A DNA stretch of 64,000 nucleotides, from the NCBI GenBank assembly GCA_011369465.1, contig DRQG01000015.1:1-64000 (forward strand), written 5' to 3'. The position numbers and the translations under genes were made by a program. The stretch comes from Caldithrix abyssi. GTDB lineage: Bacteria; Calditrichota; Calditrichia; Calditrichales; Calditrichaceae. The notes beneath the pieces are model-generated. The model did no database searches. It saw only the letters and a program-made list of their open reading frames with translations, and was not told the origin of the DNA. Below, piece after piece: positions 1 to 9,045 of the stretch (within the stretch, counting starts at the first letter, position 1; every line of letters begins with the position of its first letter).

Positions 1-352
1 CCTGCGCCGATTTATATTCGTGCCCCTCGATGGATTTATCGCTGCTGAGCAGGATACGCATCTTGTCGTTTATCAGCAAAATATGGATGATACTGCCCGA
101 TTCGGTGGTCATCGAATTCATCAATGTACGCAGACGTTTTTTCTCCCGATAGCTGAGTTTTTCCAGATTTTTATCGGCGGCGTTCAGCAAGGTTTCCTCA
201 ACCGCTTTACCCAGCAGCAACGCCGTCCTGCGAATCAGCTCGTTGTTTAAATCGCGATATGCCTGATATACATAGTACCCGCTTATGGAGATGGCCACGG
301 CAAAAATAATTACCATTATGGCAATTTGTTTGTAAATAGACCTTATTTTCAT
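1..352 (-). CDS. membrane-anchored sensor protein, N-terminal fragment
   Basis: Only the first 117 codons are inside the window; the rest lies beyond the left edge. Translation from the ATG at 352 begins MKIRSIYKQIAIMVIIFAV, a short basic N-terminus followed by one hydrophobic segment at about residues 9-29. The next part is a charged, helix-forming region (about 30-80), then the start of a strand-rich domain containing SGSIIHILLINDKMRILLSS. This is the usual layout of a histidine kinase or chemoreceptor-type sensor: an N-terminal anchor, then a PAS/Cache-like extracytoplasmic domain. The catalytic part is not visible, so the output type is unknown. The start lies 1 bp after the stop of the PLP-enzyme gene upstream, so the two are very probably cotranscribed. 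Confidence 0.6.
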   Translation of the reverse strand, partial: MKIRSIYKQIAIMVIIFAVAISISGYYVYQAYRDLNNELIRRTALLLGKAVEETLLNAADKNLEKLSYREKKRLRTLMNSMTTESGSIIHILLINDKMRILLSSDKSIEGHEYKSAQ

Positions 353-353
353 A

Positions 354-1517
354 TTATTGGCTGCGGCCCCTGGCGGTAACCGACGTCTCCCCTATTTGTA
401 AATTGGCGTCAACAAGATAGTATTTTTCATAAAGATTGGCAACCGCGCAGGCGTGGTTGGGCAAAATCAATAAAGGATCGCCTATCCGCAACGATGTGTT
501 TGGCGGGATTTGTATGACGCCGTGTTCTTCGGAAAGGCCGGAAAGGAAGCCGCTGTGATGAACAGGCATACCGTAACCGTTTAAAATGAAACGCGCATGA
601 GCGCCGCGATCCAGATTGAGCGCTTTACTGCCCGCATCAATCACAATGCGATCCGGCACCGGGCGGGAAATAACCGTGGCCAGAACAAACAACGCGCACT
701 GACCCGGTCGGCAGACGCCCAGGGCCATTTGGATACCATCGTAAAAGATATAATTTCCCGGACGAATCTCGTTTACCTGTTCATTTTGCGCCGAATAGTT
801 TACCGTAGGCGTTGAACCCACCGAAACGGTTTCTATTTGTAAACCCACTTCCTCAAGCCAGCCTTTGGCTTCGGCTACTATCCGGCCTTCTTCCTTTCCG
901 ATATGGGCTATTGCTTCCGGCGATGCCGCTCCATAGGCCTGCCCGGCGTGGGTAAAAATACCTTCCAGTTTCAGCCACGGCTCTCTGGTGATACGATTTG
1001 CCAATCCCAATAACGCCTCTTTGGATTGTACACCGCAGCGTTTTAAACCGCTGTCTATTTCGATACGCACTTCCAGCGGCTTGTTGTTTTGCGTAAATAC
1101 CGGTCTCAACAAATCAATTTGTCTGGGATGATCCAGACCAATGATAACACGCCCCTTCCGGTGCAGCTTCAGCAGTCGGCGAATTTTATGCGGATGGGCA
1201 ATTTGATTGGCGACAAAGATATCATGTATTCCGGCCTGCTGCATTACTTCCGCTTCACCCAATTTGGCAACGGTGATTCCTACTGCTCCGGCTTTAAGCT
1301 GTCGTTTGGCCAGCTCTGCGGACTTGTGCGTTTTAATATGGGGGCGCAAACGGCATTTTGTTTTATTCGCCAGCGCCTGTATGGAACGGATATTTTTTTG
1401 CATACGCTCTTCAATAATCAATACAGCCGGCGTATCAATCTGCCTATGCAGCTTTTGAAGAGCCTCCAATGAAATGGGAATATGCTCCGGGGGAAATTTT
1501 GAATAATCGGGAACCAT
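354..1517 (-). CDS. D-threonine aldolase / D-serine dehydratase-like PLP enzyme
   Basis: Fold-type III PLP enzyme of the alanine-racemase N-terminal superfamily, 387 residues, the normal length for this family. The PLP-lysine motif RPHIKTHKS puts the probable Schiff-base lysine at residue 62. The C-terminal domain keeps the metal-binding pattern LPNHACAVAN (His355, Cys357) that distinguishes D-serine dehydratase and D-threonine aldolase enzymes from alanine racemases. Known members split beta-hydroxy-D-amino acids such as D-threonine, or dehydrate D-serine, using a divalent metal. The exact substrate cannot be read from the sequence. The protein is cytoplasmic, with no signal peptide. The gene is immediately followed (1 bp) by the sensor gene that leaves the window. 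Confidence 0.85.
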   Translation of the reverse strand: MVPDYSKFPPEHIPISLEALQKLHRQIDTPAVLIIEERMQKNIRSIQALANKTKCRLRPHIKTHKSAELAKRQLKAGAVGITVAKLGEAEVMQQAGIHDIFVANQIAHPHKIRRLLKLHRKGRVIIGLDHPRQIDLLRPVFTQNNKPLEVRIEIDSGLKRCGVQSKEALLGLANRITREPWLKLEGIFTHAGQAYGAASPEAIAHIGKEEGRIVAEAKGWLEEVGLQIETVSVGSTPTVNYSAQNEQVNEIRPGNYIFYDGIQMALGVCRPGQCALFVLATVISRPVPDRIVIDAGSKALNLDRGAHARFILNGYGMPVHHSGFLSGLSEEHGVIQIPPNTSLRIGDPLLILPNHACAVANLYEKYYLVDANLQIGETSVTARGRSQ

Positions 1518-1855
1518 TATTACAGCCTGTTTTCTTAACCGGAATTAAAGGAAAAACATTTAGAGATGTAACCGTTTCTATCAAACAGACGATTTAAACT
1601 ACAAAGCATAAAAGACTGTTGCAAATTTTGCCTGATTTCGGACGGATAAAGCTGTCTCAAGATTATCTGGCAAGTCGGCGGAGCATACATGAAACAAAAC
1701 GTTGCCCTTAATGTAGGCTGTTTCCCGATTATGCAAAACAGTACGAGAGGATTCAGTATGATAAATAGTCCGGAAGAATCTCTCCGGAAAGATTAACAAG
1801 TGGATTGCAAAAATTACAAATCTCAATAAAGAAAATGAGGATGTGTTTTATATTT
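1518..1855. other. intergenic region without a supported gene
   Basis: 338 bp between the TlpA-like gene and the PLP-enzyme gene, both on the minus strand. A 75-codon minus-strand frame (1599-1826) exists but has no ribosome binding site, no recognisable domain and unremarkable composition, so I do not call it. The region must contain the promoter of the PLP-enzyme gene, but no convincing -35/-10 pair stood out. Confidence 0.5.
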
Positions 1856-2356
1856 TTATTCGTTCATCAACACCGCTTTTATTTCTTTTTCAAAAGTAGA
1901 ATACGAATTACTTCCGGAAAGGCGTTTCAATATTTTACCGTCCCGTCCGATAATAAAGGTTTGTGGTATGGAGTAAAAATTATCATAAGCTGCAATCGTT
2001 TTTTTGCTGCCATACAAAATCGGATAAGTGACGCCCGTTTTTCTTAGCGTGGAGGCCACATCTTCCAATTTGGACACAACAACGATCCCGATAACCTGCA
2101 CACCCTGGTCTTTATATTTTTTGTTGATTTGCTCCAGATCCGGCATTTCCCGCAGACAGGGGGCACACCACGTTGCCCAAAAATTGAGAATCACTATTTT
2201 ACCTTTAAAATCGCTTAAAGAATACTCTTCCCCTGAGGTATCTTTTAATGTAAAATTTGCCGCATAGCGCTCATTTAAAGACTTGGCGCTTAAAATGCCG
2301 GCTATAAAAAGTACCAGGCTTAAATAGGTGATAAAAGTTTTGCCTGTATTTCCCAT
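1856..2356 (-). CDS. TlpA/ResA-family thiol-disulfide oxidoreductase
   Basis: A 166-residue thioredoxin-fold protein with an N-terminal membrane anchor or signal segment (about residues 7-25) and the active-site motif FWATWCAPC (Cys64, Cys67 counted from this start). The order of elements (DxxGxxxxLSDFKGKIVILNFWATWC, then a cis-Pro-type segment near YSIPQTFIIGRDG) is that of TlpA/ResA proteins, which keep periplasmic cysteines reduced, for example during cytochrome c maturation. The start at 2356 is chosen over 2362 because AAGGA lies 7 bp before it, whereas the same AAGGA nearly touches the upstream ATG. There is no cytochrome-maturation gene nearby, so its client is unknown. Confidence 0.85.
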   Translation of the reverse strand: MGNTGKTFITYLSLVLFIAGILSAKSLNERYAANFTLKDTSGEEYSLSDFKGKIVILNFWATWCAPCLREMPDLEQINKKYKDQGVQVIGIVVVSKLEDVASTLRKTGVTYPILYGSKKTIAAYDNFYSIPQTFIIGRDGKILKRLSGSNSYSTFEKEIKAVLMNE

Positions 2357-2791
2357 GATCATTTCCTTATATATTTGGTTAAAAATATCAATTTTATATG
2401 CAACTATCGTACCTATTTCTGAAACACTTGAAGAATTTGGTGAAAATTTATTTTTCTCGTTTTTTGATGGTAAAACTGTGAAAATCCTTCTCAGTTTTAT
2501 ACAATTTATGCACCATCACTTTTAAGAAATGAAACGAAATCCCGTTTGAAATAGACTTAGAGAGTTTTTACGAAATTCATCCGTTTTAAACGACGATCAT
2601 AAGCAAATGTTTCTTGCCTCTGCTTTATTGGGCAGATTGCAGTAAATGTAGCCTAACTTTTTTCAAATGGTATGACAATGGTCAATTTTAGAAAATAGCG
2701 GAAGTGATTTCAGACAATCAATTTCATTTATACCTATATTTTATTAAATTTCGTGCTCCATTACAAGCCAAAAAGGAGAATGTTTTCTTAT
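2357..2791. other. AT-rich divergent intergenic region
   Basis: 435 bp separating the minus-strand TlpA-like gene from the plus-strand 2-hydroxyacid dehydrogenase gene, so it should hold both promoters. I see a small hairpin (TAAAACTG at 2471-2478 pairing with CAGTTTTA at 2492-2499). I also see a TGGTATG at 2668-2674 that resembles a sigma-54 -24 box but lacks the GC doublet at -12. No coding frame is supported here. Confidence 0.45.
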
Positions 2792-3754
2792 ATGGTTGCG
2801 TACCGCATATTGATTACGAATAAAATCCCTGATATTGCCGCAAAGCTGCTTAGGGACAAAGGATACAATGTGCTAATCCCGGAAGATGAACGTTCTGTCG
2901 GGCGTGAACAGCTCGAACGGGAGATAACACAGATAGACGGTCTGATTCCGCTCTTATCCGATCCCATTGATCGTCCTCTGCTTGAAAAAGCCAAACGGTT
3001 AAAAGTTATAGCGAACTATGCCGTGGGATATAACAATATTGATATTGAATATGCCCGTCAAAAAGGTATCATTGTTACCAATACACCCGATATACTTACC
3101 AATGCCACGGCCGACCTGGCTTTTGCACTTCTACTTTCCACAGCCAAGCGTATTGTGGAAGCCGACCGGTTTGTACGGGAGGGAAAATTTACAGGCTGGG
3201 GACCGCTGTTAATGCTTGGCGCAGACGTAACCGGAAAAACTCTGGGAATCATCGGAGCTGGCCGGATAGGCCAGGCCGTTGGCCGACGCGCTGCCGGTTT
3301 TGAGATGAACGTACTTTATACTTCGCGCTCTCCAAAGGCTGACTTTGAAGAGGCGGCAAAAGCAAAATATGTTGATTTGAACACCTTGCTTGCCAAGTCG
3401 GATTTTATTTCCATCCACTGTCCCCTAACGGCCGAAACCCGTCATCTTATAAACCGTCAAAACATTTCCAAAATTAAACGGGGGGCCTATCTCATCAATA
3501 CGGCACGGGGGCCTGTTATAGAAGAAACCGCGTTAATTGAGGCTTTGAAAAACGGACATCTGGCCGGTGCGGGCCTGGACGTATACGAATTTGAACCGAG
3601 AATTACCGCAGATTTACTGACCATGGACAATGTTATTTTATTACCGCATATCGGCAGCGCCACTTACGATACCCGTTCCAAGATGGCCGAATTGGCCGCA
3701 AAAAACATTATTAGTGTACTGGAAACCGGAAAAGCGCTTACCCCGGTAAATTAA
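2792..3754 (+). CDS. D-2-hydroxyacid dehydrogenase (glyoxylate/hydroxypyruvate reductase type)
   Basis: NAD(P)-dependent D-isomer-specific 2-hydroxyacid dehydrogenase, 320 residues. The nucleotide-binding Rossmann motif GIIGAGRIGQAVG is present, and the catalytic Arg239 (NTARGP), Glu268 (YEFEP) and His286 (LPHIGSAT) sit at almost the spacing of archaeal glyoxylate reductases. It probably reduces glyoxylate or hydroxypyruvate in the cytoplasm. The frame can be extended to a GTG at 2753 or an ATG at 2780, but the AAGGAG at 2773-2778 directly abuts the latter and lies 13 bp before the ATG at 2792; MVAYRILITNKIP also matches the usual family N-terminus. It is followed at short distance by an MBL-fold hydrolase and an SDR, all on the same strand. 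Confidence 0.88.
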   Translation: MVAYRILITNKIPDIAAKLLRDKGYNVLIPEDERSVGREQLEREITQIDGLIPLLSDPIDRPLLEKAKRLKVIANYAVGYNNIDIEYARQKGIIVTNTPDILTNATADLAFALLLSTAKRIVEADRFVREGKFTGWGPLLMLGADVTGKTLGIIGAGRIGQAVGRRAAGFEMNVLYTSRSPKADFEEAAKAKYVDLNTLLAKSDFISIHCPLTAETRHLINRQNISKIKRGAYLINTARGPVIEETALIEALKNGHLAGAGLDVYEFEPRITADLLTMDNVILLPHIGSATYDTRSKMAELAAKNIISVLETGKALTPVN

Positions 3755-3774
3755 ACACATACGGAGTATCCTGA

Positions 3775-4404
3775 ATGCATATACATACCATTCCCGTAGG
3801 GCCATTCCAGATGAACTGTTATATTTTGGCCGACGGGCAAACCGATAACTGCCTTATTATTGATCCGGGTGACGAACCGGAGCGTCTCATTACTTTTATA
3901 GAGGAAAAAGGATATAAGCCGCAGAGAATCATCAATACCCATGCTCATATTGACCACGCCCGCAGAGTCGCCGACATTCAGAAGCATTTTGATATCCCGT
4001 ATTACCTTGGGCAGGAAGACCTTCCTTTGTTGAATACACTTACCGACCAGGGCCGGATGTTCGGGTTGGACACCTCCGAACCTCCGCAGATAAGCGGTTT
4101 TTTAAAAGACGGAGAACGCTTCTCCCTTGGCAGCCTTTCCTTGTCATTATTACATACACCGGGACACAGCCCGGGTAGTTTTTGTGTATATACACCCGGA
4201 CACGTTTTTGTAGGCGACGTTCTTTTCCGCGATTCAATCGGACGGACGGATTTGTATGCCGGAAATCTGGAAACCTTGCTGCGTTCCATCAGGGAAAAGC
4301 TTTTTATTTTACCTGACGACACCGTGGTTTATCCCGGTCATGGGCCTACGACAACCATCGGTTATGAAAAACAAAATAATCCGTTTTTAAACGCTGCCGG
4401 TTAG
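3775..4404 (+). CDS. MBL-fold metallohydrolase, glyoxalase II-like (YcbL group)
   Basis: Metallo-beta-lactamase-fold hydrolase of 209 residues. The metal-binding motif THAHIDHA is complete (His56, His58, Asp60, His61). It is followed by HTPGHSPGS, GDVLFRDSIGRTDL and a C-terminal YPGHGPTT, the series seen in short glyoxalase II-like proteins such as YcbL. These hydrolyse thioesters such as S-lactoylglutathione in vitro, but the short forms lack the full glutathione-binding C-terminal helix domain. Substrate is therefore uncertain. The gene lies 20 bp after the hydroxyacid dehydrogenase and 10 bp before the SDR gene, which suggests an operon for handling reactive carbonyl compounds. Confidence 0.85.
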   Translation: MHIHTIPVGPFQMNCYILADGQTDNCLIIDPGDEPERLITFIEEKGYKPQRIINTHAHIDHARRVADIQKHFDIPYYLGQEDLPLLNTLTDQGRMFGLDTSEPPQISGFLKDGERFSLGSLSLSLLHTPGHSPGSFCVYTPGHVFVGDVLFRDSIGRTDLYAGNLETLLRSIREKLFILPDDTVVYPGHGPTTTIGYEKQNNPFLNAAG

Positions 4405-4414
4405 AAAGGATTTT

Positions 4415-5149
4415 ATGGATATTCAGGATAAAGTAATTTTGGTTACCGGCGGGGCTGTTCGGATTGGCCGCGCCATAACGCTGGAATTGCTGAAAGCCGG
4501 AGGACAGGTTTTTTGCCATTACTATTCCAGCCGCAAAGCCGCACAAAACTTGTCAAATGTCGCTGCGGATTATCCGGGTACTTTGCATCTCTATTCATAC
4601 GATTTGATGAAACCGGATGCCGCTCAAAAAATTATTTCCCAAACCATAAAAACTTTTGGCCGGATTGATGTATTGATCAACAATGCTGCTATATTTTTCA
4701 AAACGCCTTTGGGATCCGTTCGGGAAGAAGATTGGGATGTTTTGCATACCCTAAATCTGAAACAGGTGTTTTTTCTTTCGCAGGAAGCCGGATTACGAAT
4801 GAAGCAGCAGGGGTTCGGAAAAATAATCAATATTGCCGATGCCGGAGCCGAGTCGCCATTTCCTTCCTATATTCCTTATTCTGTAACCAAAGCCGGCGTA
4901 GTGGCCCTTACCAGAGGATTGGCCAAAGCGCTGGCCCCCGAAGTGCTGGTAAACTGTATCAGTCCCGGGCCTGTGATGCTTCCCGAAGACTATGTCACCC
5001 AAGAGAAAGAACAGGCGCTCCGGCAAACACTTTTAAAACGCGAAGGTTCCGCTGAGGATATTGCACGTACGGTACGTTTTTTAATTGAAGGATCGGATTA
5101 TATCACCGGCGCTGTCATCCCGGTAGACGGTGGTCGCCAGATACGTTAG
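4415..5149 (+). CDS. SDR oxidoreductase of the pteridine reductase (PTR1/FolM) type
   Basis: A 244-residue short-chain dehydrogenase. The cofactor motif is TGGAVRIG (residues 11-18), with Arg in the place that PTR1/FolM proteins use, instead of the common TGxxxGIG. The usual catalytic Ser is replaced by Asp142 (IINIADA), with Tyr155 and Lys159 in YSVTK. The Asp-Tyr-Lys triad and its 13/4 residue spacing match pteridine reductase PTR1 (Asp181/Tyr194/Lys198). A role in reducing dihydropterin or dihydrofolate is a reasonable inference; generic 3-oxoacyl reductase activity is less likely. Its 3' end overlaps the convergent plsX gene by 4 bp. Confidence 0.75.
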   Translation: MDIQDKVILVTGGAVRIGRAITLELLKAGGQVFCHYYSSRKAAQNLSNVAADYPGTLHLYSYDLMKPDAAQKIISQTIKTFGRIDVLINNAAIFFKTPLGSVREEDWDVLHTLNLKQVFFLSQEAGLRMKQQGFGKIINIADAGAESPFPSYIPYSVTKAGVVALTRGLAKALAPEVLVNCISPGPVMLPEDYVTQEKEQALRQTLLKREGSAEDIARTVRFLIEGSDYITGAVIPVDGGRQIR

Positions 5150-6204
5150 ATTTCCATTAAATCCATTTGATGTGTCGCGTTAAACTTAGTAATCGAATCG
5201 GCTATGTGGGTGCAGACATCTTCTTCAGCAGAGCGTTTTGCCACATTGATCGCATTGGAAATGGCTTTGGCATTGGAACGACCATGCGCCTTTATTACCA
5301 GTTTTTCAAATCCGAGAATCGGGGCGCCGCCGTACTCGGAATAATCGGTTTTTACTTTCAATCGTTTCATTCCGCTGCGCAAAAATGCCAGGCCTATTTT
5401 CCAGGACAGTTTCTGCTTAAAAGCATATTTACCCATATCTTTGGCCACATCGCTTACTCCTTCCAGCATTTTCAGAACAACATTCCCTACAAAACCTTCG
5501 GTAACTACCACATCGGCAATACCCTTGGGAATATCTTTTCCTTCGATATTACCTATAAAATTGATATCCTCCGCCTCTTTAAGGTATTTATACGCTTTTG
5601 TCAGAACTTCCCCGCCTTTTGTTTCTTCTTCGCCGATATTCAATAAAGCCACATGGGGATCGGGAATATCCAGTACTTTTTTAACATAATAGCTGCCCAT
5701 AAAAGCAAAATGAACCAATTGCCGAGATGTACAATGAATTGTTGCGCCCACATCCAACATTAAGGCAAATCCCTTGCTCTTTCTGTAAAATTTTGCCACC
5801 GGGTAAATCGCCGCCAGGCCCGTACGTTCGATGCCGTGAATAATAGGCAGGTTTTGAGCTGCGGCCAATATTACCGCACCGGTATTCCCGGCGCTTACCA
5901 GGGCATCGGCTTTTCCCTCCTTTATCAGTTTCATGGCTACCGTAATACTGGCATCCGGTTTTTCTTTCAATGCTTTTTTAGGGGATTCATCCATACCAAC
6001 TACCTGCTCGGCATTAACAAGGGAAATACGATCCGGATTAATTTCTTCATCCAGCTCTTTAAATGTATTCTCTATGGCGGATGTATCCCCCACAAGCACT
6101 GTATTCAAATCATCATGCAATTCCAGAGATATGATGGTACCTTTGATAATTTCCAATGGAGCGTTATCGCCTCCCATGGCGTCAACGGCAATTGTTATGG
6201 CCAT
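5146..6204 (-). CDS. plsX: phosphate acyltransferase PlsX
   Basis: Converts acyl-ACP and phosphate to acyl-phosphate, the first step of the PlsX/PlsY route to lysophosphatidic acid. The N-terminus ITIAVDAMGGDNAP is diagnostic, and SAGNTGA, LLNIGEE and NFIGNIEGKDI follow in the normal order; 352 residues is about the usual size. It is a soluble, membrane-associated cytoplasmic enzyme. In many bacteria plsX sits between rpmF and fabH; here neither is adjacent. The gene follows polX on the same strand after 87 bp and its stop overlaps the convergent SDR gene. Confidence 0.95.
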   Translation of the reverse strand: MAITIAVDAMGGDNAPLEIIKGTIISLELHDDLNTVLVGDTSAIENTFKELDEEINPDRISLVNAEQVVGMDESPKKALKEKPDASITVAMKLIKEGKADALVSAGNTGAVILAAAQNLPIIHGIERTGLAAIYPVAKFYRKSKGFALMLDVGATIHCTSRQLVHFAFMGSYYVKKVLDIPDPHVALLNIGEEETKGGEVLTKAYKYLKEAEDINFIGNIEGKDIPKGIADVVVTEGFVGNVVLKMLEGVSDVAKDMGKYAFKQKLSWKIGLAFLRSGMKRLKVKTDYSEYGGAPILGFEKLVIKAHGRSNAKAISNAINVAKRSAEEDVCTHIADSITKFNATHQMDLMEI

Positions 6205-6291
6205 AAATCCTCCGGTTTAAGTATGAAATGTAGTCCAAATTAAATACACAAGTTGTTCAAAGTCAAATCCATAGCTGTAAGAGGACTGTTT

Positions 6292-8025
6292 TTATTTTTT
6301 TATGGAAGAAAAAAATTGCCGGATATCTTCTTTGTTATAGGTGTTAATTACCTGTGCGGCCTCAAATCCTCCCTTTCGCGCAATCCCGATCCCAATTTCC
6401 ACATCGCTGATGGTCTGTGGCATATGTGCGTCTGGATTTACAGCTACCTTTACGCCCAGCTTTCGGGCCAAATCGCCCCACCGCCAATCCATATCCAGCC
6501 GGTGTGGATTGGCATTAATCTCTATCACTTTGTTGTGCCCGGCGGCCGTTTCAAGCACCTTGCCCATATCAAGGGGGTAGGGTTCTCTGCCCAGGAGCAA
6601 ACGTCCCGTCGGATGTCCTAAAATGGTTACCAGCGGATGCTTTAGCGCCCGGCAGATGCGCGCAGTCATTTCTTCTTCGCTCATTTTAAAACCGGAATGC
6701 ACCGAGGCGATTACGAAATCAAACTGAGCTAAAACTTCATCGCTATAATCAAGGCTGCCATCTTGCAGGATATCTACCTCAATACCTTTGAACAAAACAA
6801 AATCGTCCCAGCTTTCGTTGAGACGGTTAATTTCTTCCTCCTGCCGATATAGCCGTTCTTCCGATAAACCATTGGCATAAAAGGCGGATTTACTGTGGTC
6901 GCTGATGCCAAGATACGAATAACCGAGCTTGCGACACGCTTCCGCCATTTCTTCTATCCCGGCGCTTCCATCGCTCCAGGTGGTATGCACATGCAAAATA
7001 CCCTGTATATCTCCGGTTTCCACAAGTTGAGGCAGCGCACCTCGTTCCGCCATTTCTATCTCATCCCGGCCTTCGCGCAACTCCGGAGGAATATAAACCA
7101 GCCCCAGGGATTTAAATATCTCTTCTTCATTAACGCATTTAATGGATTGTTCGTTACCTTGTGGAAACAATCCGTACTCATTCATTGTTAAGTGTAACTT
7201 TTTTGCCCGTTGCCTCATTGCGGTATTGTGTTCTTTGCTTCCGGTAAAATGATGCAATGCAAATGGAAACTGGTCCGCCTCTACCAGCCGTAAATCACAC
7301 TGTAAACCGGATTGTAAAATAACACTGGATTTGGTGTTTCCCTTTCCGATTATTTTGAGTACTTTTTCATAGCTTATGAAGTGTTCCATTGTATCTTTGC
7401 GTTTTTCCGGCGGGCAAATGGCAACGATATCCACATCTTTTACGGTTTCCATTTTACGACGCAGACTGCCGGCAATAGAAATATCACCGATATGGCTGCA
7501 GGATTGCAGATGTTTTAAGATTGCTTCTGCTTCGGCCCGGGCCAAAGGGTAATGAAATCGTTCGTTGAATTTTCTGAACAGCGCTATGCTTTCCAGAATT
7601 TTTTGCTGGCTTTTTTCCCCAAATCCGGATAAATCGCGTAAGCGGTTTTCCTGACAGGCGTATTCCAATTCCCCGATAGTGGTAATATTCAATTTTTCAT
7701 ATATCTCTTTTACTTTTTTTGGACCTAAGCCCGGAATTCGGAGCATCTCCGTCAATCCTTCCGGAATAGATTTTTTCAGCTCTTCGTAGTAAGGCAGTTT
7801 TCCTTCCGATACAAGTATATATAATTTTTGTGCGATGGCCTTGCCGATGCCCTTCAGTCTTTCGATTTCACCGTTCAGTATCAGGTGACGGATGTCCTCA
7901 TCGATTGTTTGCAAGGTACGGGCCGCGTTATAATAAGCGCGTGATTTAAAGGGATTTTCTCCCTTTAATTCCAGAAATGTCCCTATTTCTTCCAAAATTT
8001 TTATTATTTCTTTTTTATTTATCAT
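6292..8025 (-). CDS. polX: bacterial family X DNA polymerase / 3'-5' exonuclease PolX
   Basis: A 577-residue PolX with the two expected halves. The N-terminal polymerase core (about 1-320) has two helix-hairpin-helix segments (GIGKAIAQKL, IPGLGPKKV) and a nucleotidyltransferase site GSLRRKMETVKDVDIVAI, with the third acidic residue in CDLRLV. The C-terminal PHP phosphoesterase domain begins at LHVHTTWSDG and carries further His/Asp motifs (DHSK, GIEVDI, HPTGR, NPDAH). It is predicted to act in gap-filling DNA repair. A longer frame reaches 8055, but AGGAG sits 6 bp upstream of the ATG at 8025, so that start is preferred. Confidence 0.92.
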   Translation of the reverse strand: MINKKEIIKILEEIGTFLELKGENPFKSRAYYNAARTLQTIDEDIRHLILNGEIERLKGIGKAIAQKLYILVSEGKLPYYEELKKSIPEGLTEMLRIPGLGPKKVKEIYEKLNITTIGELEYACQENRLRDLSGFGEKSQQKILESIALFRKFNERFHYPLARAEAEAILKHLQSCSHIGDISIAGSLRRKMETVKDVDIVAICPPEKRKDTMEHFISYEKVLKIIGKGNTKSSVILQSGLQCDLRLVEADQFPFALHHFTGSKEHNTAMRQRAKKLHLTMNEYGLFPQGNEQSIKCVNEEEIFKSLGLVYIPPELREGRDEIEMAERGALPQLVETGDIQGILHVHTTWSDGSAGIEEMAEACRKLGYSYLGISDHSKSAFYANGLSEERLYRQEEEINRLNESWDDFVLFKGIEVDILQDGSLDYSDEVLAQFDFVIASVHSGFKMSEEEMTARICRALKHPLVTILGHPTGRLLLGREPYPLDMGKVLETAAGHNKVIEINANPHRLDMDWRWGDLARKLGVKVAVNPDAHMPQTISDVEIGIGIARKGGFEAAQVINTYNKEDIRQFFSSIKK

Positions 8026-8203
8026 TAAAAACTCCTTTATGCCGTATAAACCCATTGAATAATTGAAATTAGAATATTCCGGCAGAAATGCAAGTCCTTC
8101 ATTGGCTTTCTGTACTTATTTAGTGGGTGGTTTAAAACAAATCTTGACTTTAATAAAAATTGTAACCATCTTTAATAATATAGAATTAGTATAAGAGAGT
8201 TTT

Positions 8204-9022
8204 ATGCATTGGTTGGTTTTTACCGACTTGGACGGTACCTTGCTCGACGCGGATACCTATTCGTTTGCTGAGGCAAAAGATGCTGTTTCTTTTCTGAAAG
8301 ATCGTAGAATCCCTCTTATCCCATGTACCAGTAAAACCCACACGGAAGTCATTGTTCTTCGTAACCAGCTCAGGATTAATGATCCTTTTATTACAGAGAA
8401 CGGCAGCGCCATCTTCTTCGAAAACGGATATTTTGCGGATTCCGGCTTAGATACAATAACATTGAACGGATTTCGGGTTGTGGTACTCGGTAAGAAATAT
8501 GAAGATATTCTGTATTTTCTTAAGGAGCTAAAAGAAAAGTACGGAATTTCCGCCCGCGGTTTTCACGAAATGGATAACAGCGAAATTGCAGAACGCACCG
8601 GCCTGAGTAAAACGGATGCATTTATGGCCCGCGAAAGACGTTTTAGTGAGCCCTTTATCCTCTTACAAAATGATGAAGATAAATTAAACAGTTTGAAGCC
8701 GCTTATCGAAAAAAAAGGGTTTCGTTTACTGCAGGGAAATCGTTTTTTTCACCTCCTTGGTCAAAGCGACAAAGGAGTCGCTCTCCGTCGTCTGACGGCT
8801 CTTTATCACAAATACCGAAGGGGAAAAAAGTTTAAAACCGTTGCCATCGGTGACAGCCTGAACGATTTGGATATGCTGCAAGCTGCCGATGTTGCCGTCT
8901 TGGTGAAAAAGAAAAACGGGGATTATCAACAAGATATTAATCTACCCGGTTTAATTTACAGCGTTAAAGCCGGACCCTCCGGTTTTAGCGATGCGGTTTT
9001 TTCTATAATTAGCGGTAAATAA
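8204..9022 (+). CDS. mpgP: HAD-IIB phosphatase, mannosyl/glucosyl-3-phosphoglycerate phosphatase
   Basis: 272-residue HAD hydrolase. Motif I is FTDLDGTLLD (nucleophile Asp8, acid/base Asp10) and motif IV is GDSLNDLDML; the cap is of the C2B type. The sequence pattern (CTSKTHTEV, ITENGSAIFF) is that of mannosyl-3-phosphoglycerate phosphatases, which also act on glucosyl-3-phosphoglycerate. It removes the phosphate to give mannosylglycerate or glucosylglycerate, which are compatible solutes. The neighbour 23 bp downstream is a GT81-like synthase, so glucosylglycerate is the more probable product here. The gene symbol follows the family name; gpgP would be equally fair. Confidence 0.85.
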   Translation: MHWLVFTDLDGTLLDADTYSFAEAKDAVSFLKDRRIPLIPCTSKTHTEVIVLRNQLRINDPFITENGSAIFFENGYFADSGLDTITLNGFRVVVLGKKYEDILYFLKELKEKYGISARGFHEMDNSEIAERTGLSKTDAFMARERRFSEPFILLQNDEDKLNSLKPLIEKKGFRLLQGNRFFHLLGQSDKGVALRRLTALYHKYRRGKKFKTVAIGDSLNDLDMLQAADVAVLVKKKNGDYQQDINLPGLIYSVKAGPSGFSDAVFSIISGK

Positions 9023-9045
9023 AAGTCCTTTTCAGGAGTATCGTT

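Noticed and set aside
1599-1826. 75-codon minus-strand frame between the TlpA-like and PLP-enzyme genes
   Set aside because: No ribosome binding site, no domain or membrane segment of note, and no link to neighbours; treated as chance.
2668-2683. TGGTATG resembling a sigma-54 -24 element
   Set aside because: The -12 position reads GT (TGGTC) instead of GC, so the promoter is incomplete.
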